From NCBI GenBank assembly GCA_017997315.1, contig JAGOFF010000055.1, positions 1 to 12,116 of the forward strand: DNA of 12,116 nt. The letters run 5' to 3'. Numbering within the stretch: position 1 is the first letter of the stretch; each line of letters starts with the position of its first letter. The DNA is from Clostridia bacterium (GTDB taxonomy: Bacteria; Bacillota; Clostridia; Saccharofermentanales; UBA5734). The notes beneath the pieces are model-generated. The model searched no databases and was not told the origin of the DNA. It saw nothing but the letters and a program-made list of their open reading frames with translations. Positions 6,455-12,116 of the stretch are shown one piece after another. Both the position numbers and the translations under genes were made by a program.

Positions 6455-8113
6455 TCAGGCTTTGCGGATCTCAAGCAGCTCGACGGCGTGGGACGGCAGG
6501 GTGGTGCGAAGCGTCAGGTTCCCGCCGGCCGAAACGCCCGCCAGGTCGGGCGGGGATTCGAGTCCGTCCCGGGCCTTGACCGCGCGGTACTGCTCCGGAT
6601 CCGGATAGTCCGGCATCCCCTGGCGCTTCCACTCCGCATAGGGATTGGACCAGGCGGCGTCGATGCGGAACCGGCGCGCGACCGCGAGTCCGTCGAACGG
6701 CAGTCCGCCGATGCGCACTTCGAGTTCCGCGTCGGTGTCGACGTCCCAGTCGTCATGGTGGCGGACCAGAAGGACCTGGACCGTCTCCCCGTCCTCCGGA
6801 TCGTAGGTCCGGAACGCCCAGACGCCGGTGCGGACCCCGTCCGCGTCGATCGGGATCAGTGCTTTCGCCCCGACGCGGCGTTCCCCGAGCCGGGCGTAGA
6901 TCTTGAACAGGTTGAACACCGCCTTGTCCACTCCGCGGGTCGTGAACGTGCGCATGCCTTCGAAAAGCCGCTCCCAGTCGAACGCGAACGTCCACGCGAG
7001 AGGCCGCAGGTCCATGCCGAGCTCTTCCGCCAGGGCGTAAAGGCGTTCGTAGGAGCAGGCGATGTACGAGGCGAAGTATTCGGTGTTGCGGAAGTTGAGG
7101 TTGAAGTTGTCGTACCGTCCCCCCGCGGCCCAGCTGTCGGGATCCGCTTCGGAAAGCGCGATCTCGAGATGGTCGAACCCGTACTTCCGGATGATCGCGG
7201 CCGCGACGCGCACGTTGTCCAGGAACAGGTCGATGGTGGGAAGCTGTTTCTCCCGGCGGAGCGTGGTGTTGTAGATGCCGCCTTTGGTGTGGAACGACAG
7301 ATAGTCCACGCGGGTGCCGGTCCGGCCGGAATGGTGGTTCGTCCCGTTCTTTACATGGTCCAGGAACGCGTCGAGGAACTGCGCTGCATTCCCGTCCGGG
7401 AGGTGGGTGCCGGTGGTGGCGGGTCCGCCGAAGTACGCGGTCGGCAGCGCGTCGTGGACCGCAGCCTCGGTCACGTCGTACAGCCGGAAAAACTCGTCGC
7501 GCGTCCCCCGCCAGTAGAAGATGTCGGGTTCGTTCCAGAGTTCCCAGTACCAGGATTCGACCTCGGCACGGCCGTACCGGCCGACGCAGTGCGCGACCAG
7601 GTCCCGGACCAGGTCGTACCAGCGCCCGTAGTCCTTGGGCGGGGCGGACCATCCGCGCCGGCGATAGTCGCCCATCATGCCGAGATCATACTCTTTGCCG
7701 TTCTCGATGAAACGCGGGTCCGCCAGGTCGCGCGGCATGAATCCGATCTCGAAAAACGGCTTGAGTCCGCAGGACAGCCAGACGTCCAGCATGCGGTCGA
7801 TCACCGTGAAGTCATGGACCGGGTTGCCGTCAGCGTCCTCCGTGTAGACGTTGGTCGAACCCCATTTCGCGACCGCCTGCAGGTTTCCGGTACACAGCAT
7901 GTGGTGGGCGCGCACATAGTAATGGGCGGGATTCTCCCGGCTGGCGGGCCCTCCCCGGGCCAGCCGCCCGAACTTGGCCAGGAGTTCGCGTCCGTCGGGG
8001 GTCAGGGTGAGGTTGCATTCGTCATATCCGATGTACTGCCAGGTGCGCGGGAAGATCCCGCGGTCACGGGCAACGTCGACGGTGATCGGGAGAACGGAAG
8101 GGTCGGTACGCAT
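6455..8113 (-). CDS. GH39-type glycosidase (beta-xylosidase-like)
   Basis: A 552-residue TIM-barrel glycosidase of clan GH-A, best matched to family 39. The acid/base motif is WYWELWNEPD with E195. The probable nucleophile is E322 in HLEIALSEADP, about 127 residues later as expected for the clan. HTKGGIYN and WTFAFDWERLFEG are further barrel segments, and a beta-sandwich of about 130 residues closes the C-terminus. The frame is open to 8230, but ATG 8113, with AAGGAGG 7 bases upstream, is the convincing start; the extra 39 residues are Arg/Pro-rich and unconserved in style. No signal peptide is seen, so a cytoplasmic role is likely. GH39 includes beta-xylosidases and alpha-iduronidases. The GH43 neighbour favours a xylosidase-like role, but family members with other substrates exist. 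Confidence 0.87.
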   Translation of the reverse strand: MRTDPSVLPITVDVARDRGIFPRTWQYIGYDECNLTLTPDGRELLAKFGRLARGGPASRENPAHYYVRAHHMLCTGNLQAVAKWGSTNVYTEDADGNPVHDFTVIDRMLDVWLSCGLKPFFEIGFMPRDLADPRFIENGKEYDLGMMGDYRRRGWSAPPKDYGRWYDLVRDLVAHCVGRYGRAEVESWYWELWNEPDIFYWRGTRDEFFRLYDVTEAAVHDALPTAYFGGPATTGTHLPDGNAAQFLDAFLDHVKNGTNHHSGRTGTRVDYLSFHTKGGIYNTTLRREKQLPTIDLFLDNVRVAAAIIRKYGFDHLEIALSEADPDSWAAGGRYDNFNLNFRNTEYFASYIACSYERLYALAEELGMDLRPLAWTFAFDWERLFEGMRTFTTRGVDKAVFNLFKIYARLGERRVGAKALIPIDADGVRTGVWAFRTYDPEDGETVQVLLVRHHDDWDVDTDAELEVRIGGLPFDGLAVARRFRIDAAWSNPYAEWKRQGMPDYPDPEQYRAVKARDGLESPPDLAGVSAGGNLTLRTTLPSHAVELLEIRKA

Positions 8114-8150
8114 GGGGATGCCTCCTTGTACAATGGGATGCGGCAGGATG

Positions 8151-8193
8151 CCGTCGCCGGTCCGGCGCCGCGTTCGGGCGGCCGGCCGGACGG
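8151..8193 (-). other. Strong intercistronic hairpin before GH39
   Basis: On the minus strand, directly after the isomerase stop, CCGTC-CGG-CCGGC (8193-8181) can pair with GCCGG-A-CCG-GC-GACGG (8166-8151). This gives about 13 GC-rich pairs with two small bulges and a 12-base loop. No T-run follows, and the next gene starts 38 bases later with a strong ribosome site. It could be an mRNA processing or stability element, or a partial transcription pause, setting GH39 expression apart from the two upstream genes. Confidence 0.45.
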
Positions 8194-9021
8194 TCAGGAT
8201 AGGGGCGCAGGTGCGGGACGTCCCGCCCACAACCGGCGCACGAGCGACGCGGCGCGGCCGAGTCCCAGCACCGGATCGTCGAGATAGGATTCGATGCTGA
8301 TCCGGCCGTCATATCCCCCCGCGGCCAGTGCCGCGACGGAGATGGCGACGTCGCCCTCGTCCCCGTCGCAGGGGAGCGAACGGCCGCAGGTCCGGGCGAG
8401 GTGGACGTGCCCGATCGCGGAAGCGTGGCGTACGATCAGCGCGGGATCTTCGTTACCGATATGAAAATGATAGGTGTCAAGCAGCATTCCGGCCCCGCGA
8501 GCCCGCAGGTCCTTCACCGCCTCCATCCCCTCGCGGAACGTCGTGACCACGTTGGACTCGAGCCGGTTGAGGTGTTCGACCACCAGCAGCAGCCCGTGGT
8601 CGTCCGCCAGGCTTCCGAATTCGCGCAGCCACTCGAAATACTGCGCGGTCGCGGTTTCAAGCGGAAATCCCGACGGGGCGTTGCGCGATCCGGACGATCC
8701 GAACACAACGATCCGGGACCCCATCGCGCGGGCGCGCGCAAAGGCACGGCGGGCGTAATCGAGCGCGACATCGCGGTCCGGATGCGGTCCGGTCAGCCGG
8801 ATCGAACGGGGCAGGAAATTGTTGTTGGCTTCGCACGGGATGCCGGCGTCGTCGAGCGCCCCGAGCACGTCGTGCGCGAAGGCGGCGTCGTCCAGCGCCA
8901 TGACCTGCGCGAGGGGGACCTCGGCGTAGTCATATCCGGCCCGCACCAGCTCGGGCAGCCGATGCAGCCCGATCCGCGCGTCGTCCTCCGCCGCCATGGA
9001 GATGGTGTATCCCAGCCGCAT
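8194..9021 (-). CDS. Sugar (phosphate) isomerase/epimerase, xylose-isomerase-like TIM barrel
   Basis: A 275-residue protein of the AP-endonuclease-2 / xylose-isomerase-like TIM-barrel superfamily. Four likely metal ligands fall at family-typical places: E149 in VVEHLNR, D182 in LLDTYHFHIGNED, H207 in IGHVHLAR and E244 in ISIES. The spacing is close to that of D-tagatose/D-psicose 3-epimerases, though hydroxypyruvate-isomerase-like and inosose-type relatives share this frame. The exact substrate is therefore open. The start ATG 9021 lies 10 bp after the racemase-like gene, and its GAGG ribosome site overlaps that gene's TGA, so the pair is almost certainly co-transcribed and perhaps translationally coupled. 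In this context it may isomerise or epimerise a sugar released by GH43/GH39 (inference). Confidence 0.85.
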   Translation of the reverse strand: MRLGYTISMAAEDDARIGLHRLPELVRAGYDYAEVPLAQVMALDDAAFAHDVLGALDDAGIPCEANNNFLPRSIRLTGPHPDRDVALDYARRAFARARAMGSRIVVFGSSGSRNAPSGFPLETATAQYFEWLREFGSLADDHGLLLVVEHLNRLESNVVTTFREGMEAVKDLRARGAGMLLDTYHFHIGNEDPALIVRHASAIGHVHLARTCGRSLPCDGDEGDVAISVAALAAGGYDGRISIESYLDDPVLGLGRAASLVRRLWAGRPAPAPLS

Positions 9022-9031
9022 CGTATCGACC

Positions 9032-9712
9032 TCAGTCCATGGCCTCGAGCATCGAGCGCACCCGCTCGAATCCGGTCCGGCCGGAGTTGTAGACAGGAAC
9101 GCGGGTGTTTGTCAGCCGCTTCTCGAGCACCGACATGGACACCTGCGCCATGACGATGCAGTCGACGTTCCGGGACAGCCGGTCGATCTCCGCGAGCAGC
9201 ATCTCGTTATGCTTTTCCGGATCCCCGGCTCGAAGCACGCGGAACGCTTCGGAGCACAGCACGGTCTCGACCGTGATGTCGCGGCCCGCCTCGGCGGCGG
9301 CCTGGCGCAGCAGACGTTCGGATGACGGCACGGTCGAGGGCAGTGTGGCCAGCAGCCCGATGCGGCTGCCCTGCCGGACCGCCAGATCCATCATGGGACG
9401 GTCGATCTGGAGTATCGGGATGTCGATGACCGGGCGCGCGAACTCCGCGGCCTGGTTGAACGTCGAGCAGCCCAGCAGAATCATGTGGCAGCCTGCGTCC
9501 TGCAGGGATTTCGCGTAGTTGATGAACTTGACGAAGTTCGCCCGGGGGATGGTCCCGACGGGAGCGGCCAGGTTGTCGCGCTGGACCGCGTCGTCCCCGA
9601 AATGCAGGACTTCGACCTCGGGAATGATCTCGGTGATGTACGGCTGTACGGTGTTCGCGGTGAACACCGCGGCGTGGATGATGCCCAGGGTTTTACCGGT
9701 CAGGTCTTTCAT
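9032..9712 (-). CDS. Asp/Glu/hydantoin racemase superfamily protein lacking the second catalytic Cys
   Basis: A 226-residue protein with the two-lobed fold pattern of the Asp/Glu racemase superfamily. It begins KTLGIIHAAVFTANTV and carries the first catalytic cysteine C82 in LLGCSTFNQ. The second half has RIGLLATLPSTVPS, but where true racemases have a second Cys (usually in an xxCTH-like motif) it reads IVMAQVSMS. C153 and C185 are elsewhere. One-cysteine members of this superfamily are known not to be simple two-base racemases (arylmalonate decarboxylase is an example), so an isomerase or other carbanion chemistry is possible. The start ATG 9712 is preceded by GGAGGA. It is the first gene of the eight-gene run and overlaps the ribosome site of the sugar isomerase gene. 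Its substrate is unknown. Confidence 0.8.
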   Translation of the reverse strand: MKDLTGKTLGIIHAAVFTANTVQPYITEIIPEVEVLHFGDDAVQRDNLAAPVGTIPRANFVKFINYAKSLQDAGCHMILLGCSTFNQAAEFARPVIDIPILQIDRPMMDLAVRQGSRIGLLATLPSTVPSSERLLRQAAAEAGRDITVETVLCSEAFRVLRAGDPEKHNEMLLAEIDRLSRNVDCIVMAQVSMSVLEKRLTNTRVPVYNSGRTGFERVRSMLEAMD

Positions 9713-9754
9713 GTTGCGGTTCCTCCGGAAAAGTATCGTTGCGGTTCAGGTTTC

Positions 9755-9760
9755 ATTTTA
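9755..9760 (-). promoter_or_regulatory. Candidate -10 element for the eight-gene run
   Basis: TAAAAT on the minus strand lies 43 bases before the racemase-like start codon and downstream of the terminator at 9836-9809, so transcription of the run must begin near here. No convincing -35 is found 16-18 bases upstream, suggesting that an activator or a non-standard sigma factor may be needed. Confidence 0.35.
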
Positions 9761-9808
9761 CCAGTTTCGGATGGGTCGGACATCCGCCGCACTTCTTTCA
9801 GGAGCAAC

Positions 9809-9836
9809 AAAAAGGCCGTCGGTCATGCCGGCGGCC
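9809..9836 (-). terminator. Rho-independent terminator after the 81-residue gene
   Basis: On the minus strand GGCCG-C-CGG (9836-9828) pairs with CCG-A-CGGCC (9822-9814), giving eight pairs with one mismatch around a 5-base loop, followed at once by TTTTT (9813-9809). It sits 44 bases after the stop of the small gene and separates it from the downstream run. Confidence 0.7.
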
Positions 9837-9880
9837 ATGCAGTGCATTCCAGCGCGTGTTGCGCGCCGGGAAATCGCGGA

Positions 9881-10126
9881 TCAGTCGAAATAATACCCGA
9901 GGCGCTGGTACGGAAGGACCTGGAGAGCGAGATTGTAGGCTTCCTTCATCGAAAGTTCCAGCTTGACCTTCTTCTTTTCACGCGTGCCCTTGTCGGAAAA
10001 AATCCGCTTGGCCACAGGGGTCAACGGCACGTCGGCGATCAGCAGGAAGCCCCCGCTGATGCTTTTGTACAGGACCTCCCTGTATGGCGGACAAATTACT
10101 GCGTAGACTCTCTCTCCCTGATCCAT
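9881..10126 (-). CDS. Small conserved-looking hypothetical protein (81 aa)
   Basis: I do not recognise this family. The 81-residue product has a hydrophobic strand-like start (RVYAVICPPY), a second one (GGFLLIADVPLTPV), a basic cluster (TREKKKVKLEL, about residues 48-58) and an aromatic C-terminus (YQRLGYYFD). No membrane helix or known nucleic-acid-binding motif is evident. The gene is well supported: GAGGAGG lies 7 bases before ATG 10126, TATAAT is upstream, and a clear terminator follows. It is thus a monocistronic unit, divergent from the HAD/CGGC pair and separate from the glycosidase run. Its AT content is somewhat higher than the flanking genes. A small regulatory or scaffold protein is possible but not shown. 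Confidence 0.75.
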   Translation of the reverse strand: MDQGERVYAVICPPYREVLYKSISGGFLLIADVPLTPVAKRIFSDKGTREKKKVKLELSMKEAYNLALQVLPYQRLGYYFD

Positions 10127-10161
10127 TCGGCCGCCTCCTCCCGCGCGCAGTTGATTACTCC

Positions 10162-10167
10162 ATTATA
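10162..10167 (-). promoter_or_regulatory. -10 element (TATAAT) of the 81-residue gene
   Basis: A consensus TATAAT on the minus strand lies 35 bases before the start codon of the small gene. The -35 at 16-18 bases is poor, and that space is filled by the first copy of the tandem repeat, so the repeat may bind a regulator of this promoter. Confidence 0.45.
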
Positions 10168-10221
10168 AGCGCAAATCTCCGCATGGAATCCGGATAAGCG
10201 CATTTTCTCGCATGAAATCCG
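10165..10221. repeat. Tandem ~29-bp imperfect direct repeat (two copies)
   Basis: Copy 1 (10165-10193) and copy 2 (10194-10221) both begin ATAAGCGCA, contain a CTC/CTCC step and GCATGRAATCC, and end in G. They differ by a few substitutions and two single-base gaps. A weaker third match, GCATGCAAAA, sits one period further at 10241-10250. The centres are about 29-31 bp apart, near three helical turns, so bound proteins would face the same side. The array lies between divergent genes and overlaps promoter-like elements, suggesting an operator. Confidence 0.6.
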
Positions 10222-10230
10222 ATCCGTCAA
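10202..10230 (-). promoter_or_regulatory. Second candidate promoter for the 81-residue gene
   Basis: On the minus strand TTGACG (10230-10225) and GAAAAT (10207-10202) are separated by 17 bases, a fair match to a housekeeping promoter. The second repeat copy lies across its spacer and -10. Either this or the TATAAT at 10167-10162 could be used. Confidence 0.3.
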
Positions 10231-10254
10231 GCACTCCGGCGCATGCAAAACAGG

Positions 10255-10260
10255 TATACT
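10255..10260 (+). promoter_or_regulatory. Candidate -10 element of the HAD/CGGC operon
   Basis: TATACT lies 55 bases before the chosen HAD start, in the only upstream gap. There is no good -35; GCATGCAAAA, the weak third copy of the repeat, lies directly upstream. Confidence 0.35.
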
Positions 10261-10315
10261 TCTACAAAACAGCCGGTGGCCGGACAAGATCCGCCGGCGC
10301 AGGGAGTCCATGTTT

Positions 10316-11047
10316 ATGATCCGACTTTCCCGGCTCGACGCGGTTTTTTTTGATCTGGACGGCACGCTGATCGACTTCCGGGTGGCGGAACACCGCAGCA
10401 TCCTGGAGATCCTCGCGGAGCGCGGAGTCGATCCGACCGAATCGAACGCGGACCGGTACCGCGCGATCAACAAGGAGCACTGGGACGCGTACGGACGGGG
10501 CGAGATTCCCCGGGACGTTCTGCTCACCCGGCGGTTCGAGGTTTTTTTTGCCGAGGCGGGACATCCGCTGAAGGGCGGGACCGCGGAAGCCCGCGCCATC
10601 GACACGGCCTACCAGCGGCTGCTGGCCGTCAACACGGTCCTGACCGCCGGTGCGATCGAACTGGTGCGGGACCTGCACGGCCGGCTGCCGCTGCTCATCG
10701 CGACCAACGGGGTCTACCGCACCGCGCTCGCAAAACTTGAAGCCGTCGGACTGGCCGGCTACTTCCCGCTGGTCGCGGCATCCGAAACCATCGGGGAGCA
10801 GAAGCCGGACCGCGCGTTCTTCGACGCCGCCCGGGCAATGTGCGGATGCGGCGATCCGGCGCGCGTGCTGATGGTCGGCGACTTGTGGCACGCGGACATC
10901 GCGGGAGCCGCCGCAGCCGGTCTGATGACCTGCTGGTACAATCCGTCCGGCGACACGCGGCCGGCGGAGGCCGCCCCTCCCACCCTCGAAATCAGGAGTC
11001 TGGACGAGCTGCGCCCGGCTTTGGGGCTGCAGCCGGCGGAAGGATAG
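10316..11047 (+). CDS. HAD-superfamily hydrolase (YjjG/YfnB-like phosphatase)
   Basis: A 243-residue haloacid-dehalogenase phosphatase. Motif I is FFDLDGTLID (nucleophile D13, acid/base D15), motif II is IATNG (T130), motif III is K163 in EQKPDRAFF, and motif IV is GDLWHADIAGA (D189, D194). A helical C1 cap lies between motifs I and II. The overall pattern resembles YjjG-type nucleotidases and other small phosphate-ester phosphatases; the substrate is not readable. There are two in-frame ATGs, at 10310 and 10316. AGGGAG is only 3 bases from the first but 9 from the second, so I prefer 10316. The gene contains two T8 runs (10344-10351 and 10542-10549), unusual in this GC-rich DNA. It is followed after 10 bp by the CGGC gene, clearly the same transcript. 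Confidence 0.9.
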   Translation: MIRLSRLDAVFFDLDGTLIDFRVAEHRSILEILAERGVDPTESNADRYRAINKEHWDAYGRGEIPRDVLLTRRFEVFFAEAGHPLKGGTAEARAIDTAYQRLLAVNTVLTAGAIELVRDLHGRLPLLIATNGVYRTALAKLEAVGLAGYFPLVAASETIGEQKPDRAFFDAARAMCGCGDPARVLMVGDLWHADIAGAAAAGLMTCWYNPSGDTRPAEAAPPTLEIRSLDELRPALGLQPAEG

Positions 11048-11057
11048 GAGAACCGTC

Positions 11058-11390
11058 ATGAAAGCTGGATTGATCCGATGCCTGAAAACCGAATCCATGT
11101 GCCCCGCCTCCATCTGCCTTCAGGTCATGCGTACCAGGCAGTCCGCCTTTGCGGGGACGGAAGAGGACATCGAACTGGTTGGCGTCTCGACCTGCGGCGG
11201 CTGCCCGGGCGACAAAGCGGCGGCGCGCGCCGCGGAGATGGTCCGGCGGGGCGCCGACACCATTGTCCTGGCGTCCTGCATCACCAACACACGGCCCGTC
11301 GAAACCGCCTGCCGAAATTCCGCGCGCATGGTCGAGGCGATCCGGCAGGCGGTCGGGGATACGATCCGGATCATCGGACGCACGCACTGA
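11058..11390 (+). CDS. CGGC-domain protein (putative metal-binding)
   Basis: A 110-residue cysteine-rich protein of the CGGC-domain family. It begins KAGLIRCLKTESMCP (C8, C15, C20) and holds the signature STCGGCPG (C46, C49). It then has RGADTIVLASCI (C74) and C85, and ends in H110, much like other members that finish in an aromatic or polar residue plus His. The cysteines suggest binding of a metal or an Fe-S cluster, but the family's biochemical role is not established. GGAG lies 7 bases before ATG 11058, and the gene is 10 bp behind the HAD phosphatase. Its stop lies 12 bp from the stop of the converging lyase gene. Length is normal for the family. Confidence 0.85.
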   Translation: MKAGLIRCLKTESMCPASICLQVMRTRQSAFAGTEEDIELVGVSTCGGCPGDKAAARAAEMVRRGADTIVLASCITNTRPVETACRNSARMVEAIRQAVGDTIRIIGRTH

Positions 11391-11418
11391 CTCCGGCCGG
11401 CTTCAGTCGAGCGGAGTC
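11389..11418. terminator. Possible bidirectional terminator between converging genes
   Basis: A perfect 7-bp inverted repeat GACTCCG (11389-11395) / CGGAGTC (11412-11418) with a 16-base loop spans both stop codons. There is no T-run on either side, so intrinsic termination would be weak. Confidence 0.3.
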
Positions 11419-12116
11419 TCCTCCAGCGCCCGGTCGATCGCGGCACGCTGCAACGGTGTCAGCGGCAGGAAGGGTTTCCGCGGATCCCCCGCTGCGATTC
11501 CCTGCTTCTGCAGCACATACTTGATCGCGGCGATCAGCCCGCCCCCCGAGATCGCGGCCACAAGGCGGGCGCCGCGCGCGGCCAGTCCGCACGCCTCGTC
11601 GTTCCGGCCCGCCCGCGACGCGTCGTATACGCGTTTCCAGAACGGCAGGAAGCAGTTGAACGTACTCCCGATCGCCCCGGTAGCCCCCAGTGCGAGCGCG
11701 CCGGGCAGCACTTCCTCATACCCGTTCAGGACCACAAGCCCGGGATTGATCTCCAGCATCTGCTGCATCTGCCGCAGGTCGTAGTTCGTGTGCTTGAGCC
11801 CCACGATGCCGGGGGTGAGCAGAAGTTCGCGGAAGGCCGGCTGCGAGAAATCGAGCTGCACCCCGGTGTTGGCAGGATAGTTGTACAGCATCACGGGCAT
11901 TCCGGTCGCGGAGACGATATCCCGGTAGTATCCGAGGATCGCCTCGGGGGAATGCCGGAAGTAGAACGGTGGAACCGCCGCGAGCGCATCGTACCCCATC
12001 CGTCCGGCGGCCTGGCCCAGCTCGACGGCCTCGGCGGTCGAGAGCGCTCCGATATGGGCGATCAGCCGTGCCCGGCCGGCAAAACCCGCCGCGACCTCAT
12101 AACCCCGAAGGCGCTC
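11403..12116 (-). CDS. nanA: N-acetylneuraminate lyase (NanA-type, DapA superfamily), 5' end outside window
   Basis: 237 C-terminal residues are visible; the frame is open to the right edge, so about 60 N-terminal residues are missing. The order of motifs matches N-acetylneuraminate lyase: AHIGALSTAEAVEL, AVPPFYF, YNYPANTGV with the catalytic Tyr (codon 11885-11883), VGLKHTN with the Schiff-base Lys (codon 11795-11793), NGYEEVL, ATGAIGSTFN and PRKPF. Class I aldolases of this type split sialic acid into N-acetylmannosamine and pyruvate. E. coli NanA reads NGYDE where this protein has NGYEE, an Asp to Glu change in a substrate-contacting loop. There are also two extra residues between the catalytic Tyr and Lys. 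These could mean a related 2-keto-3-deoxy acid as substrate. The gene converges on the CGGC gene, and its operon lies outside the window. Confidence 0.82.
   Translation of the reverse strand, partial: ERLRGYEVAAGFAGRARLIAHIGALSTAEAVELGQAAGRMGYDALAAVPPFYFRHSPEAILGYYRDIVSATGMPVMLYNYPANTGVQLDFSQPAFRELLLTPGIVGLKHTNYDLRQMQQMLEINPGLVVLNGYEEVLPGALALGATGAIGSTFNCFLPFWKRVYDASRAGRNDEACGLAARGARLVAAISGGGLIAAIKYVLQKQGIAAGDPRKPFLPLTPLQRAAIDRALEETPLD

Noticed and set aside
8151..8193. Intrinsic terminator splitting the run before GH39
   Set aside because: The stem is strong, but no T-run follows and no promoter-like sequence lies between it and the GH39 start.
8114..8230. 39-residue N-terminal extension of the GH39 gene as a possible signal peptide
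   Set aside because: It has no hydrophobic core, is full of Arg and Pro, and ATG 8113 has an excellent ribosome site 7 bases upstream.
5759..8287. Long plus-strand open frame (842 codons) antisense to GH43 and GH39
   Set aside because: It is rich in Arg, Pro, Val and Asp with no motif, and spans two well-supported genes and their gap; it is the usual antisense shadow of GC-rich codon use.
10165..10250. Short CRISPR-like array
   Set aside because: The repeat copies abut directly with no spacers, there are only two good copies, and no cas gene is present.

Overview
The window comes from a GC-rich bacterial chromosome with short intergenic gaps and strong AGGAGG-type ribosome binding sites before most genes. 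This fits a high-GC member of the Clostridia/Firmicutes or a similar carbohydrate-degrading gut or rumen bacterium, but no gene fixes the taxon. No rRNA, tRNA, CRISPR array, insertion sequence or phage gene was seen.

Layout. Positions 2-106 hold the end of a plus-strand gene, probably an alpha/beta hydrolase. From 159 to 9712 there are eight minus-strand genes in a row. In transcription order they are: an Asp/Glu-racemase-like protein (9712-9032), a TIM-barrel sugar isomerase/epimerase (9021-8194), a GH39 glycosidase (8113-6455), a GH43 beta-xylosidase-type enzyme (6397-4772), a membrane-anchored alpha/beta hydrolase (4720-3767), an alpha/alpha-toroid protein (3724-2855), and two paralogous MFS transporters (2801-1527 and 1454-159). 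A separate 81-residue orphan gene (10126-9881) ends at a clear terminator (9836-9809) before this run begins. The intergenic region 10127-10315 carries a tandem ~29-bp direct repeat and divergent promoter-like elements. Plus-strand genes follow: a HAD phosphatase (10316-11047) and a small CGGC-domain protein (11058-11390). A convergent NanA-type lyase enters from the right edge (11403-12116, 5' end outside the window).

How the genes may work together (inference). Both glycosidases lack signal peptides, so the MFS transporters could import short xylosides, arabinoxylosides or a glycosylated small molecule. GH43 and GH39 would hydrolyse it in the cytoplasm, the anchored hydrolase could remove ester groups, and the TIM-barrel protein would isomerise or epimerise the released sugar. 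The roles of the racemase-like protein and the toroid protein in such a pathway are not obvious, and they are the most unusual parts of the locus. No transcription regulator, xylose isomerase or xylulokinase lies in the window.

The two transporters arose by duplication. The duplicated block includes the leader and an extended -10 promoter (TGN-TACACT), so each copy probably keeps its own promoter. None of this amounts to a demonstrated new system. The best leads are the toroid protein, the single-cysteine racemase homologue, the duplicated transporter leaders and the tandem repeat at 10165-10221.
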